DNA of 64,000 nt from Mangifera indica (lineage: Eukaryota; Streptophyta; Magnoliopsida; Sapindales; Anacardiaceae), in NCBI RefSeq assembly GCF_011075055.1, contig NC_058149.1, positions 6,268,449 to 6,332,448 of the forward strand, written 5' to 3'. The position numbers and the translations under genes were made by a program. How positions within the stretch are numbered: position 1 is the first letter of the stretch; each line of letters begins with the position of its first letter. This document shows positions 1 to 11,689 of this stretch, one piece after another. Under the pieces are notes generated by a model. It saw only the letters and a program-made list of their open reading frames with translations, was not told the DNA's origin and did no database searches.

Positions 1-204
1 GTCTTAAGCCTTTGTCACTCTACTACAACCTTTACCTTGTTAGGGTTCATTAAGATACTATTTGTTGAGACCACATGTCCAAGGAAGGCCATTTTGTCCA
101 ACCAAAACTCACACTTACAAAACTTGGCGTATAGTTGTCTCTCTCTCAAGTTTTGCAATACAAACCTCAAATGTTGAGCATGCTCTTTTTAGTCCTAGAG
201 TAGA

Positions 205-752
205 CTAAGTTGTTTTATATAAAAACATCATTATGAACTTATCTAAGCATTCTTGAAATACTTTGTTTATTAGGTTCATAAATATTGTTAGGGCATTCAT
301 CAACCCAAAGGGCAAAACCACAAACTTATAATATCTATACCTTGACCTAGATGCAATCTTAGCTATATCTTGTTTGGTAACCCATATCTGATGATAACAT
401 AACCTTAGGTCAATCTTAAAGAATACTAAGGCACCATTGACTTGGTTAAATAAAATCCTCATGAGTGTTTATTTATTCTTAACTGTCACTTTGTTTAAAT
501 CCTTGTAGTCGATATACATCCTTATCTATCCATCTTGTTTTTCACAAATAAGATCGATGCACCCCATAGAGAGTAACTTGTTTTAATGAAACCATTGTCT
601 AACAATTCTTGCAATTGTTTTTTCAACTCCAATAGTTTGGCTAAGGCCATTCTATATGGTGCCTTTGATATTGGCACCGTGCCCAAGGTTAACTCTATGT
701 TGAACTTCACCTCTTTCTCTAGTGCAAACATTGGAAGATTATCAAGGAACAC
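205..752 (-). pseudogene. gypsy reverse transcriptase fragment
   Basis: Two minus-strand reading frames, 752-522 and 462-205, cover the N-terminal half of a Ty3/gypsy reverse transcriptase. Visible family motifs are PISKAPYRMA, GFIKTSYSLWGASILFVKN, then FFKIDLRLCYHQI, the RYRYYKFVVLPFGL block (normally RYGHYEF.VMPFGL) and LDKF. The strand then reads FLYKT where a functional enzyme has F-I-D-D-I, so the metal-binding Asp pair is gone. A frame break and about 60 bases separate the two pieces. It is a non-functional relic of the element that continues to position 2130. Confidence 0.85.
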
Positions 753-1369
753 ATTTGAAAACTCTTACACCACTATAGTATCTCACACCCGAGACTACCT
801 CATCTAAAATGTTTACAATATGTGCCAAGAATGCAATGTACCTCTTACTTAGCATCTTTTTGGCCTTAACACTGTTAGTCATCATGTTGAAAACTTGACC
901 CTCTCCAAAGATGAATTACTTACCATTATCTAAGCTAAACCAGACCTTCTCCTTTTTGAAATCTATCTTTGTTTGATATCGACTTAAGAAGTCTATACAA
1001 AGTATTACATCAAAATTTGGCATGTCTATCACTATTAGGTTTGTGATCAACTCTTAAACTCACATAGAAACTGTTTCTCCAATCAACATATAACTGTTAT
1101 GGATTTTATCTTCATTAGACATCTCTATGTTGATCTACAAGGCTAGTATGGGCTCTAGTATTATTCTCTCCACTATACCACTTGCAATAAGACAATGTGT
1201 GGCACTAAAATTAATTAATACATACAAAAGATAGGAATGAAAGATTAACTGACCCTCACTATTGTTAGGCTAACCTTGACTTAAGTCTGAATGTCTATAT
1301 ACACTAGGACTTATCATTCCCCAATTGTTTGGTATGCAAGGGTTGGTGTTGCAACTATTGTACACTCTT

Positions 1370-2085
1370 TAGCAAAGTGGTCAAGTTGCTTGCACTTGTA
1401 GCGTATCCTTTGATCGACTAAGCATTCACCAATATTTCTATGCCCACATCTATAACAAGTAGAGAGATTATCATGCCTCTGTTGATTATCTCTTATTTAT
1501 TTCTTGGCCCTTCAATTCTTTTTATTATTTCTAGATTAAAAGGATCTTTTGCCTTTGAAGTCTTTACTACCACTATCTTAGTTATCATCTATCGTTACCT
1601 AGTCTTGTCTCTGGGTTAGGCTACTAGTATAAACTGGTTTGGTAACCTTCTCTCTTTAGTCATCCTTTGTCTCAAGGCCTCTGACCTTAATGTTTTGCCT
1701 AAATCTTTTGAATAGGGTTTGGGGGCATAGTCTCCTATCATAACATCTTCTGCAATGTTTGACCTAATTTCCCCAAGAAAGATCTCAATTTTACCAATGT
1801 TTATGTTTTCTACTCTTAAGGCATAGTTGGCTAGGGCATTGAGCTTATTGGAATACTCCTTAATGGACACGTTACCCTCCTCAGGTTGATAAACTTTTAG
1901 GCCCTCATATAGATAATGTCTGTTAATAGGTACTCTCTTTAAAAAAACCCACATGAAGTTATCCCATCATATCTTAGAAACTCGATGAGTCCTACCTAGC
2001 ATCTACCACTAGACCTTAGCATCTCCCTTTAGAAAGAGGCTGACATATTGGATTTTCTCTGTATTGGTCATGATGAATAGCATAT
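1370..2085 (-). pseudogene. gypsy gag and zinc-knuckle remnant
   Basis: The 112-residue minus-strand frame 1954-1616 matches the retrotransposon gag domain: a ..GNVSIKEYSNKLNALANYA.. stretch, then a FLGEIRSNIAEDVM stretch. Upstream (about 2085-1955) the frame continues as ..TEKIQYVSLFLKGDAKV before two stops. Downstream, at about 1470-1370, lie two degenerate zinc knuckles (CYRCGHRNIGEC, then a second that has lost its first Cys). Gag would form the virus-like particle and bind element RNA. Several in-frame stops make it inactive. Confidence 0.8.
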
Positions 2086-2129
2086 ATAATACCACCATCT
2101 TCTAAACCCCTAAAATTCATTTTCTCCAA

Positions 2130-3330
2130 AAACACCTAGGGGTGTGTCCCCTACATGGGGGTGTTCATTCTCTTAAGACATGCTCATGCACATGTCACAC
2201 ACAGGCATGCGATGTACATTTTCCAAAATTTTGATTTTGTTTCAATTGCATTTTCGACTACCACACTAAAGTTTAAGCACTTAATTCTCTACTATTCCCT
2301 TAGGTACCAAACCTAACTATTCCTCCATCAAAGTTTACACTTAAATAGTATATGAATTTCCCAAAAGGTACAACTAAAAGTATCATCATCCATAGTTAGA
2401 ATTTAACATATATATCTTCATGACTACATATGCATGTACAAGCAACAATATTCACTTACTACTCTACTCATATCAAAACTAATTATTGCACAACTTCAAC
2501 ATAGCACCAATATCAATAAATCATAATTTAATCTGCATAATAGTCTCAACTAGCCATTAACTTAAATATTTCTAGCACATATCATCAGTAACAAAAGAAT
2601 AGGCCATCAACATAATAATCCAGTATATAATGTTACAAAAATCATAAAATCATGTTACTACACTCACAAAACAATTCCATAAAGTTGATCATCTTTACAA
2701 AATCCTAAAACCAAAGCAAAAGGTTATCGTACTTACCTCTCTTCCATAGTCTAGTAGTGAATCTTCATGTTGCAAGAATGTCCCCAAACAAACTTTTGAT
2801 GGCTTTCCCTTTGGCTTACTCTTATAACACTCAGTTTTCCAAAAATATATGTGAATATGTGCCAAAACATGTCTGGATTCATTTTTATTTTCACTGTAAT
2901 TAGTGATACAAGAGGTGTACTATTCATACTTGACTATGTATGTTATTACACAATAATGGTAGTTTTTGAAATCCTCACAAAACTATTTCTTATCCAAAAA
3001 TTCAATCATGTTAACGATGCAAGTGCATGTAGTGTTCATACACAATCACACATGCCTTTTAGACTTAGCCAGAATTACACAAAACGTATGGAAAAAAACT
3101 ATTTTGCCCTTTGCCATAACACACACGAGTGTATGGCAACCTTAAATGGCTATACATTGCAATTTCTATCAACATAATTAATTAAACATAAATGGATACA
3201 AGTAAGGCCAAAAAACTAAAATACTTTTAGACATATCTGCGACTATTACAGTGTATATATAAATATTCTCACTTTTCTCACAAAGATTACAACACATGTT
3301 TTACACTAAACCTAGTCATATGTGATGAGA
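2130..3330 (-). repeat. gypsy LTR-type sequence, minus orientation
   Basis: The block 2851-3270 is clearly related, in reverse complement, to 47270-47691. For example, both contain AAATGGATACAAG followed by AAGGCCAAAA, and both translate to similar but meaningless peptides. The second copy lies in a gypsy LTR that ends at a primer binding site, so this block is read as LTR of the gag-pol remnant to its left. Borders are approximate and I find no primer binding site here, so part of the LTR is probably deleted. Confidence 0.6.
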
Positions 3331-5160
3331 AGAAATACTTCCTGTGGGTCTCATCTAAACACCTTAGCCATCCTAAAGTTCTAGTAGATTTTAAACATAA
3401 TTCTAGCTTCCATTCTTGTTCATGCTCTGCGTGGAAATCAAAGAGCAAGCCTATACTTGGTTCTAAGAGTGACTTTATAACATTTCGCCATCAATGAAAG
3501 ACGAAAGAGTCGTCTATGCAAATATATCTATAAAACACTCTATGCTTGTTATTTGCATGTTTATGAATTAATTGTCCTACGAAGGTGATCTAGAAGGGGT
3601 TTTTGCAATATGATTGATTTTTAATTAAAACTTTTTAATCACTATTTCGTTGCTCGAAGGCCATAAATTCCCTACAGTTCTATCCAAGGTGGATTGATTA
3701 TAGCACTAGTCTTTTAGGACACTAAACAAATGTTATTTTGTAAATAAGAGGTTGGCTTCTAAAGTCTATAAGCATTATCCACTAAATGTCATTCCAAACC
3801 ACGAGGTGGGTAACTTAGATCATCTCGCTCATTGTAATTAGAAAATAAGCTAAGGGGGTTGGGAGACTATCCAATTGTTATTTAAGGTCAAAGCATTCCT
3901 AAGTCTATAAGCCCTAGGGATTATTAGTGTTTACCAAGAATGTTGCATTGTTGAAGCTTGATGTGGCATAATGCTCCAAAATGCTTTTGATTGACACTTG
4001 GTAGAGGGTCTCAACTAGAAGCCAACAAGATCAATGTATTCATGGTCAATTCATCGCTTTTACTGATGTTAACAACAAAAAGTTGGAGTCTTCCTACATG
4101 GTGCAGTTGAATGTACAATTGTTTTCCTTTTGAAACAAGGTTCTTTTGTCATGGTGTATAGCAAATGAAAATTATTTTGTGTTGGTTTAGTATTGGGGAG
4201 GTCAATTTAAGGTTTAAGAATGATAACTTGCTAGGGTTGCGGCACTTTATCTTTAAAGATGAACTAGTTTTTGGAGAAAGAGTTTTGGATTGCCTTTTTA
4301 ATAGTTTAAAGATCGGTTGTCTAATGCCTTTCGTTCTCATTTTTTGCAAGCCATTGTTAGAATTATGAGAATGTGAAATGTGTTTATGTCTTCCTTCTAG
4401 CGTCAAACTATTGATGTTATTTCTTGTCACCAACTAATGTATGCAATTCATAGCTTTATGCAAGATAAGCTATAGTAACAACCATAGAATCTGAGAATAC
4501 TTAAGGTAGTTTGCTACATATGTATGAAGGAATAAATTGAGATAAGTAAAAGAACGCATCAAACATAAGATTTTTGGCTTGATTCAGTCTGATGATCAGA
4601 ATGTCTACAGTTGGTGTTATCATCAATTTGAGTATACTACAAGAATAATATAAGATGGTCTCCTCTTCTTTTTTCTCCTCGGCTCATAGACAAGTCTTTG
4701 GGCAAGAAAATTACATTTGAAACTCCTTTCATTTTAAGATTGTCATTTATAATTTGAATATAAAAATGAGGAAGTTATGCCTATATCAATGAAATTTTTG
4801 TTTACAGGGAAAGTTAACATTATACTGGATAACCATTATGAAGATGTCATATTTTAAAATCTGCATAAATCCCTTATTTGATGAAATTGTAACTGAAAGA
4901 AAAAAATTCTTCTCTATGAATTATAAAGTTAAAGATGTTAAGTCACTGATTGGTTATCAATGTCTAAGATTAAGTTCCACTGATCTGTGGGTTTCGAATT
5001 AAAGAATTACGAAATCAATATTTGATAGTTGTTATTTTTATTGTACTTTGAGAATTTTGCAGATAAATGTATAAAAATGAAAGTGAAATTATATTAAAAT
5101 AAAAAATTTTTAAGATTCAGTTGGAAAATAGTAATGTTTCCAATTATCTTAGAAATCAAC
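3331..5160. other. Intergenic, no recognised gene
   Basis: Short frames at 4149-4433 (minus) and 4165-4368 (plus) overlap on opposite strands, show no known motif and look like chance. The base composition is less AT-biased than the next kilobases. The block may be old transposon sequence that I cannot place. Confidence 0.5.
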
Positions 5161-7240
5161 CTTATTCCAAAACTTCATCCGACAAGGGTTCTTTCTTTTA
5201 TTTATTTATTTTCTTCTAATAATATAATATAATATATATATATATATTTAAGTAAATAATTAGGTATATAAATTATATATCATTATATGATTGAACATTA
5301 TTTTATTTTTAATTCAAAATTATTTAATTACATATATATAATTATATATTTAAAATTGTATATACGTAATTTTATGATTATTTTTCTCATATTTTTTACA
5401 TAGACATTAAAATTAAATGATCATTTGTCACCCAATGGTTAAGATTTTAATATATAACTTTTTCTCACATAAACAACTAGTATTAATTGTATTAACGACA
5501 CGAGAAAATATAACTAACAGTTAATCAAATAGTTGACAAATTAAAAGATCCAAAATTTTCCAGAAAAAAAAAAACTAATGAAACCTTATTTTCGTTTTAA
5601 TGGCATAATATTATACTAAAATTCCCAAAGGGAAAAAAAAAAAAAAAACTTGAATGTAGTCATAAGACTCATAATCTCTACGAAATTCCGAAATTCAAAA
5701 TGGAATGAACCGTTTTATTAAAAATATTTGGAAGAATATGCTGCTACATGTTGGATTATATTTACAGTGCTTATTAAATTCTTCTTTTATTTGAAAGAAT
5801 ATTAATTGGTTTGCTGTCAAACCATGATTAAAAGTCCAAGAGAAAAAAAAAAAAAAAAAAAAAAACCAACCTACCACATGTTCGAGAATTAGCACAAACT
5901 TCTCTTTGTTTCAGCCAAACTTGTACAACGTGGGGCCTTCTTTTTCGTGAACTTGTTTTGTATTTTTGTTAAATATTAAAAAGGTTAAAAACAAAAATAA
6001 ATGCAAACACATTTGACAGACATGTTTGTTTGAAAATAGTCATTTAAAATGGTAAAATGAAAGAATAATGTTATTCAAATTTTTTTATATATATATTTAA
6101 TAAAATTATGTATATTCATTTTTTATATATAATTTATATATACAATTAATATATTATAATATAAATTAATAATAAAATAATACATAATCACATGATGACA
6201 TATCATCTGTATATATAAATTATTTATCAAAAGTAATTATACATAGTATTATTGATATATATAATATGTTATCATATAATTGAACGTTATTTTATTCTTA
6301 ATTCAAAATCATATAATCACTTAATACCATACATTAAATATGTATCTATTTATGTATATAAAGTAAATACATATAGTTTTATTGAAATTAAAAACATATT
6401 TGACAGAGAGACTGTTATATATGAAAATGATATTGTAATATATTTAACTATAAAAACAGAATAATATTATATGTATTTATTTTAAATACACAAATAAGTA
6501 CTTACTTATATATGTGTTATTATATAATTAAGTATTATTTTATCTTTAATTCAAAATCATTCAATCATATGATGACATATATTAGTGTATATCTATCTGT
6601 ATACTCAAATGAATTCATATAGTTTTATTGATAAAAACATATCTCTTTATATAAACATGTAAAAGGCATATAATATATTTTAATAAATTTTAAACGCATT
6701 TTGACAAATTCCTATTCCAATAGAAATGAAAATCCAAGGAAAATGGTTGAAGTTGAATAAGAAGTGTTACATTCCAATAAAAATCAAAATTGAAAGAAAT
6801 ATAATATTGCTTATTTCTTTCTTGATTATTAAAATCATTTTTGTTTGTTGGAGAAGAAAAGTTTGAAATGTGTAAAAAAAGCCAAAATAGGTGTGCTCTA
6901 AATGAGGTTTCTTATCCCGATTATTAAAACGTAAAAGTAAATTTTCTATATTATAAAAAGTTTGAGATTACAAGAAATGGAAAGCCAGGCTTTGCCGGCC
7001 AACCACCGTCTCCAACGAACTTGCAACTTTTCTGGCTTAACCAAAGTTCCAAAAACGTTGCAGTATCATCACAATTGGCAACGGTTTCGGCAGTGTCAAC
7101 TTAATTACTGCTTATTACTTACGGCTAATAATGACAACCACCATCTGCCAACAACTTTTCTATCATGTTTGTTAGTAGGTGCGTAGCCCAACTTCTACCC
7201 AATGCATATTTTTTGATAAGGAAAATTGAGTTTCATTCTT
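5161..7240. other. AT-rich spacer with dispersed repeat copies
   Basis: Very AT-rich DNA with a long poly-A tract at about 5842-5864 and several TATATA tracts. It contains copies of a dispersed repeat listed separately (5278-5335, 6268-6325, 6514-6582). The plus-strand frame at 6962-7186 has no recognisable domain. No gene is supported. Confidence 0.6.
5278..6582 (+). repeat. Dispersed AT-rich repeat, three + copies here, one - copy at 8190-8260
   Basis: A unit of about 60 bp recurs at 5278-5335, 6268-6325 and 6514-6582. It has the form TTATATGATTGAA, then TTATTTTATYTTTAATTC, then AAAATCATTYAATCA. An inverted copy lies at 8190-8260. The ends (ATGATTG.. and ..AATCAT) are partly self-complementary, as in a small MITE hairpin. 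The assignment to a MITE is inference; the recurrence is seen directly. Confidence 0.5.
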
Positions 7241-7374
7241 GAGGTCTTATATAATTAGTGCTTTAGTCTATGAAATTGTTACTTCCACTAGATTAAAAAT
7301 TTACTTACACCCAGAACGCTATTTTGATATATCAAATAAAAAGTTACTAGACCAACTCTGTACAACAGCCTACA

Positions 7375-7954
7375 AAAAATGGAGTTGGAGAAGCCATGGA
7401 AGATGAAGAACTTCGTCGGGGAAGACGAAGTTCTTCGTCTTCCTAGTCGTCATCGTTTGGGAAGACGATCGTCTTCCTAGACGAAGACGAGACGACTCGT
7501 CGTCCTCTAGGAAGACGAGTCGTCTTCATCTGGAAAGACGATCATCTTCCCAGACGACGAAGACGAGATCGATCGATCTCATCTTCGTCGTCTAGAAAGA
7601 TAATTTCTCTTCCCAGACGACTTCTCTCTGCGCCGGATGGGTTGGGGTGGAGTTGAGGGGGGGGCTGTCGGTGGAATAGAAATTGTCGGGAGGGGAAGAC
7701 GGCCGGCGTTGGCGCCAGAGAAAGTGAAAGGGTTTGGAAATAAACCCTAGGGGGAAAAATGTGATCTTTTCAAACTTAGCTTAGGGAAAAAATGTTAGTT
7801 TTTAAACTTTGTAAGGGGGAAATGAGATTAAATTTTCAGGGGTTAAAATTTTATTAAATTTAACCGGTCATGAGTGGGTGTTTGGTGTTTCTATAGTTAA
7901 AAGGTGGAAACTTGAGAAAACATCAAACTTTGGGTGGGAAATAGTCATTTGGCC
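7375..7954 (+). mobile_element. Mutator-like non-autonomous element, right end intact
   Basis: The right end (about 7855-7954, ..GGGTGGGAAATAGTCATTTGGCC) nearly matches the terminal inverted repeat of the element at 59310-60219. The stretch before it (CCCTAGGGGGAAAA.., TTAGTTTTTAAACTTTG..) also matches. The interior 7395-7610 is GC-richer than its surroundings and made of GAAGACG/CGTCTTC palindromes, as in the second copy. I could not find a matching left terminus or a target duplication, so the left border is approximate and probably truncated or diverged. Confidence 0.65.
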
Positions 7955-8319
7955 AAAAATATATATATCATCTAGGGTTTTGTGTTTTTAAATTTGAAAA
8001 CAAAAAATTTATTGGCTTTTCGTTTTGATTTTCTTTTTTCGCACTTAATGCAAGACAAAAAAAAAATCCATTGACTACTCAATAGAGTATTTTCCATGAA
8101 TTATTACTTTGGATATAATTTTATTTTGCTTTTAAATATTCAATAAAATTATGTATAAATATTTTTAAGTATACAAATAGGTACATATATGATATATCAT
8201 TATGTGATCGAATAATTTTAAATTAAAGATAAAATAACATAAAATCATATAATAATACATAATATATATATTTATTTGTATGTGCATATAATATTACTTT
8301 TTATCGTTATTATGAAATA

Positions 8320-8945
8320 ACAACAAAAAAGCATTTGGTTTGAGGTAATTTTTTTACCATAATAATCTCTATTTTATCATTGATACTAATTTGTTTGGTT
8401 TATTAGGTAATACAATATTAAGATTATTTTTTTTACTAAGGTTGATGTAACAAGTAATATATAGGAATTTGATTATTATTTTTACTTTATATATTAAAAT
8501 ATTACAAAGATAATTTTAAATTTGTTACAATTTTATTTTTGTTAAATTTGTAGAACAAAAACATTCAAATTTTCAATTAAAATAACAAGTAACACGATCA
8601 ATATTTTAGAAAAAAAATATTGGCAATAAGATGACAACTTAAAAAAATTAATATAAAAATATTTTAGAATATATACAAACAAATATTTTAACCAAAAGAG
8701 ACATGTTACTTTAACAAAACATAATACTTATTTATAACTAATAATCTTTTAGGATCATTTAAGTAAACTAATATATTAATATTATTTTATTATTGTCAAT
8801 CAAATATAATAATTATTTATATATACTGATATTACCTAACATATTAAATAGTTGTACCACTAATCTTCTAATTAATTTATTTTTGCCGTTATTTTTCATT
8901 TCTTTTTCATTTCTGATACTAAAATGTTACCTAAACAAATACACT
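8320..8945. mobile_element. MITE-like element, PIF/Harbinger type (tentative)
   Basis: The left end GCATTTGGTTTGAGGTAATTTT (8331 on) and the reverse complement of the right end, GTATTTGTTTAGGTAACATTTT (about 8910-8935), form imperfect inverted termini. They resemble those of the MITE inserted at 11745-12231 (..GTGTTTGATTTAGGTAAT). The interior is AT-rich and non-coding, with repeated GTAAT/ATTAC motifs. TAA triplets flank both sides but the exact border is unclear. Confidence 0.45.
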
Positions 8946-9506
8946 AAGTTATATACATGAATGTATAAACTAATTAGGTATGTTTAAGGTGATTATTTTC
9001 ATTGTCACCTCACACATCTTAAACAATTAGCGTGTAACCCATCAAAAATGAACAATTTAAATTAACAATAAAATTATATGCACAAATAATTAATACAAAC
9101 TTGTGTGTTGGAATAATATAGACATACATTCATTAAATTCTTTGATCATTTAATATAAAATTGGGTGAATATGTACTCTAAAAAAATTATTTTATGGGTT
9201 TGATGTGATTGTTTGAAAATGGTGCTATCAAAATTATTCGGTATTAGAGTCATACATTTAGACTATTAAAATTTGTAATTTTCATTGAAATTTGAATCAA
9301 TTTTGCATTTATTCCCAAATTAGGGTTTATGGATTTTGTCAAATTAATTGCAAATTGAGCATGAACTTCATGTTTTTGCATTTGTTGAACATCATACATG
9401 ATTTTAAACAAGTTTTTGAACCTTAAACCGATCAAAAATTTATGGTTGGAACCGTCATGGATTCTGCCTCAATTTTGACCAACTTGCTCATCATCGTCAA
9501 TCGAGA

Positions 9507-9743
9507 GTGCACCAAGCGCAGTTGCTGACAAGTGGATATCATTTCCCCTTTCCTATTTATGACAATTATATTGTCTGTTATACCCTCAATTCCTTACTTG
9601 AAGAATTTAGTCAAATTAAAACAATTTACAAAACTATGAGATATAATTGGATTGTTAATGATTTAATTACCACATGTGTCGCTAAAAAGGAGAAATTAAA
9701 ATTAGAGAAGCTAAAAAAATATAAATATGGTTGGTTCATCTAA
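9507..9743 (+). pseudogene. copia gag fragment
   Basis: The frame contains the copia gag signature SLLEEFSQIKTIYKTMRYNW followed by IVNDLITTCV, which corresponds to the conserved 'SLPxxFxxFKxxYNTxKxxWTLNELIxxCV' type of region (family knowledge). The region after it is lysine-rich (KKEKLKLEKLKKYK), as in the hinge before the zinc knuckle. It ends in stops, with no knuckle preserved. Confidence 0.65.
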
Positions 9744-10479
9744 GGAGAAATGGCAACATAAGAAATTCAAGTCTCATGTTTTAAGGAATATAAACAGTTT
9801 TAAAGGAAGGGATTCACATCAATCTTAGATGAAAATAGGGATCAAGGATAAACCTTTTTTTACTAGAAGTAAGGTCATACGAAGGTAATACCCTAGCCTA
9901 TATGTGTTATATATCTAATTTTATTTATATGCCTAAGGATAGTCGGTGGCTTGATAGTGATGTTATTTGTTCATATGACTAATTTTTTATAGGGTCTAAT
10001 CATCCGACACAGACCAACTAACTGAGAGGCTAAACTTAAAGTATGAAATGATATTGATGTTGAACTCATTTATGTTGGCACTGTCAAATTATTAATAGAG
10101 ATTGGTTTTGAACTATGTTTAGAAAATTGTTTTTATATACCCTCTTTTAGGAGGAATTTAATTTTTATTTCATTGTTAGATAAATTTGGTTATAGACTTA
10201 TGTTTGGAAATAGAAAAGTTGATTTATAGTTTAATTCATAGTTTATTGGCAGTTGTTTTCTTTATGATAATTTATATAAACTTTGTTCTTTAAATGTTGA
10301 AGCTATTGGTTTTAAAAGACCTTTGATTAGAGAGAAGTCATCTTTGTTATGACATTGAAGACTATGAAATATCTCTAAAGAAAGGGTTAACAGATTATTG
10401 AAGGTGAAATTCTTCCACCTTTGGATTTTTAAGATTTGGGGATCTATGTTGATTATATAAGGGGTGAATTGATAAAGAC

Positions 10480-11050
10480 TAAGAAAAATGGATCAACTAA
10501 AAGTCAAAAGCTTTTAGAGCTTATGCATACAGATATTAATGGGCCCTATTCATCTATCTTATGTGGTAACATGTATTTCATCACTTTTATTGATGATTAT
10601 TTTAGATATGGATAGGTTTTTATGATTAAAGAAAAATCTATTACTTTTCATAAGTTCAAAATTTTTATGACAAAATCAGAGAAACAAACTAGGAAAGTCA
10701 TTAATTTTATGAGGTTTGATCGAGTTGAAGAGTATTATGATAGATTTAATGATTCAAGGCGACAGATTGGCCCTTTTTCCAAGTATTTGTATGATTGTGG
10801 AATTGTTCCTCAGTATACTATACTTAGGATTCTTGAAAAGAATGGTGTAATTGAATGGCATAATCACACCCTTAAAGATATGATAAGAAGTATGATGTGC
10901 ACGTCTAATTTGCCAAAGTATTTATTGGGTAAACCTATCAAGACTACATTATACATTTTGAATAAGTTTCCTTCAAATTTAGTATTTAAAACTCATTTTA
11001 AGCTCTATATTGGAAGAAAACCTAGTCTTAGACATGTTTGAGTTTAGGAT
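10480..11050 (+). pseudogene. copia integrase fragment
   Basis: The 139-residue frame 10622-11041 is an integrase core of the Tnt1/copia kind. It has VINFMRFDRVEEYYDRF (normally RSDRGGEYY, catalytic Asp kept), GPFSKYLYDCGIVPQYT, NGVIEWHNHTL (catalytic Glu kept), DMIRSMM and the GRKPSLRHV end. Just upstream (10500-10620) the frame reads as the ..LMHTDINGPY..FITFIDDYFRYG region, broken by one stop. Downstream frames are interrupted, so no full polyprotein exists. Confidence 0.8.
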
Positions 11051-11689
11051 TCTCCAACTGAAGATAGGGTTGATAATCTTAATGAGAAGAAATTTGATTT
11101 TAGTATTGTTCAAGGATACTTCATTAGTTATACTGAACATTCCAAATTATTCAAATTTTATTACCCTTCTTACAACACTAAAAGGGTGAGTCAATGACAA
11201 CTGAATTTCTTGAACTAGATTTAGTAGAAGGTAGTAACTTTAAACCATTAAAGGAATTTTAAGAAGGCTCATTTGAATTACAACCATTGACTGATGTATA
11301 TACTGATATTTTACCCACTTATGTTGAGAACCTCAAACAATAGGTATTAGATATTCCTATGGAACATGAGTCTTTTCAAAATGAAGCCACTACTGTTGAT
11401 ATTATTTTAGATCCTTTATTAGTCTAGTTGCATGTGTCTGATACTGTACCTGATAAGTCTACAGTTGAAATTCCAGTTAAAATATTATCTAGACAAAGAT
11501 GATCAGCTATCTCTTATGATTATTATGTCTATCTTGATGAGTCTAATTATGATATTAATCAAATTGTAGATCTTATGGATTTTAAAGAAGTCATTTCTTG
11601 CCAACAATCAAATATATAGTTTGAGGCTATGAAGGAAGAAATGTAGTTTATGAGTGACAATGGTGTATGGGATCTTATAAAAGTTGTTT

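Larger units (their letters stand above)
1..2130 (-). mobile_element. Ty3/gypsy retrotransposon internal region, decayed, cut by the window edge
   Basis: Read on the minus strand, the usual gypsy order is visible: gag (about 2080-1500), CCHC zinc knuckles (about 1470-1370), aspartic protease (about 1220-1130) and reverse transcriptase (752-205). Every domain carries stops or frameshifts, so the copy is dead. RNase H and integrase would lie beyond position 1. The protease active-site region reads NFSATHCL where the family has DSGATHSF, so the catalytic Asp is lost. The assignment rests on domain order and recognisable motifs; the lineage within gypsy is not determined. Confidence 0.85.

Noticed and set aside
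2851..3177. A + frame whose translation resembles that of 47332-47691 on the minus strand.
   Set aside because: The DNA itself is repeated (gypsy LTR, opposite orientations). No known domain, and both lie outside the coding part of the elements.
4149..4433. Overlapping frames on both strands at about 4.15-4.43 kb, considered as a small gene.
   Set aside because: No motif, no plausible splice context and mutually overlapping frames; chance is the simplest reading.
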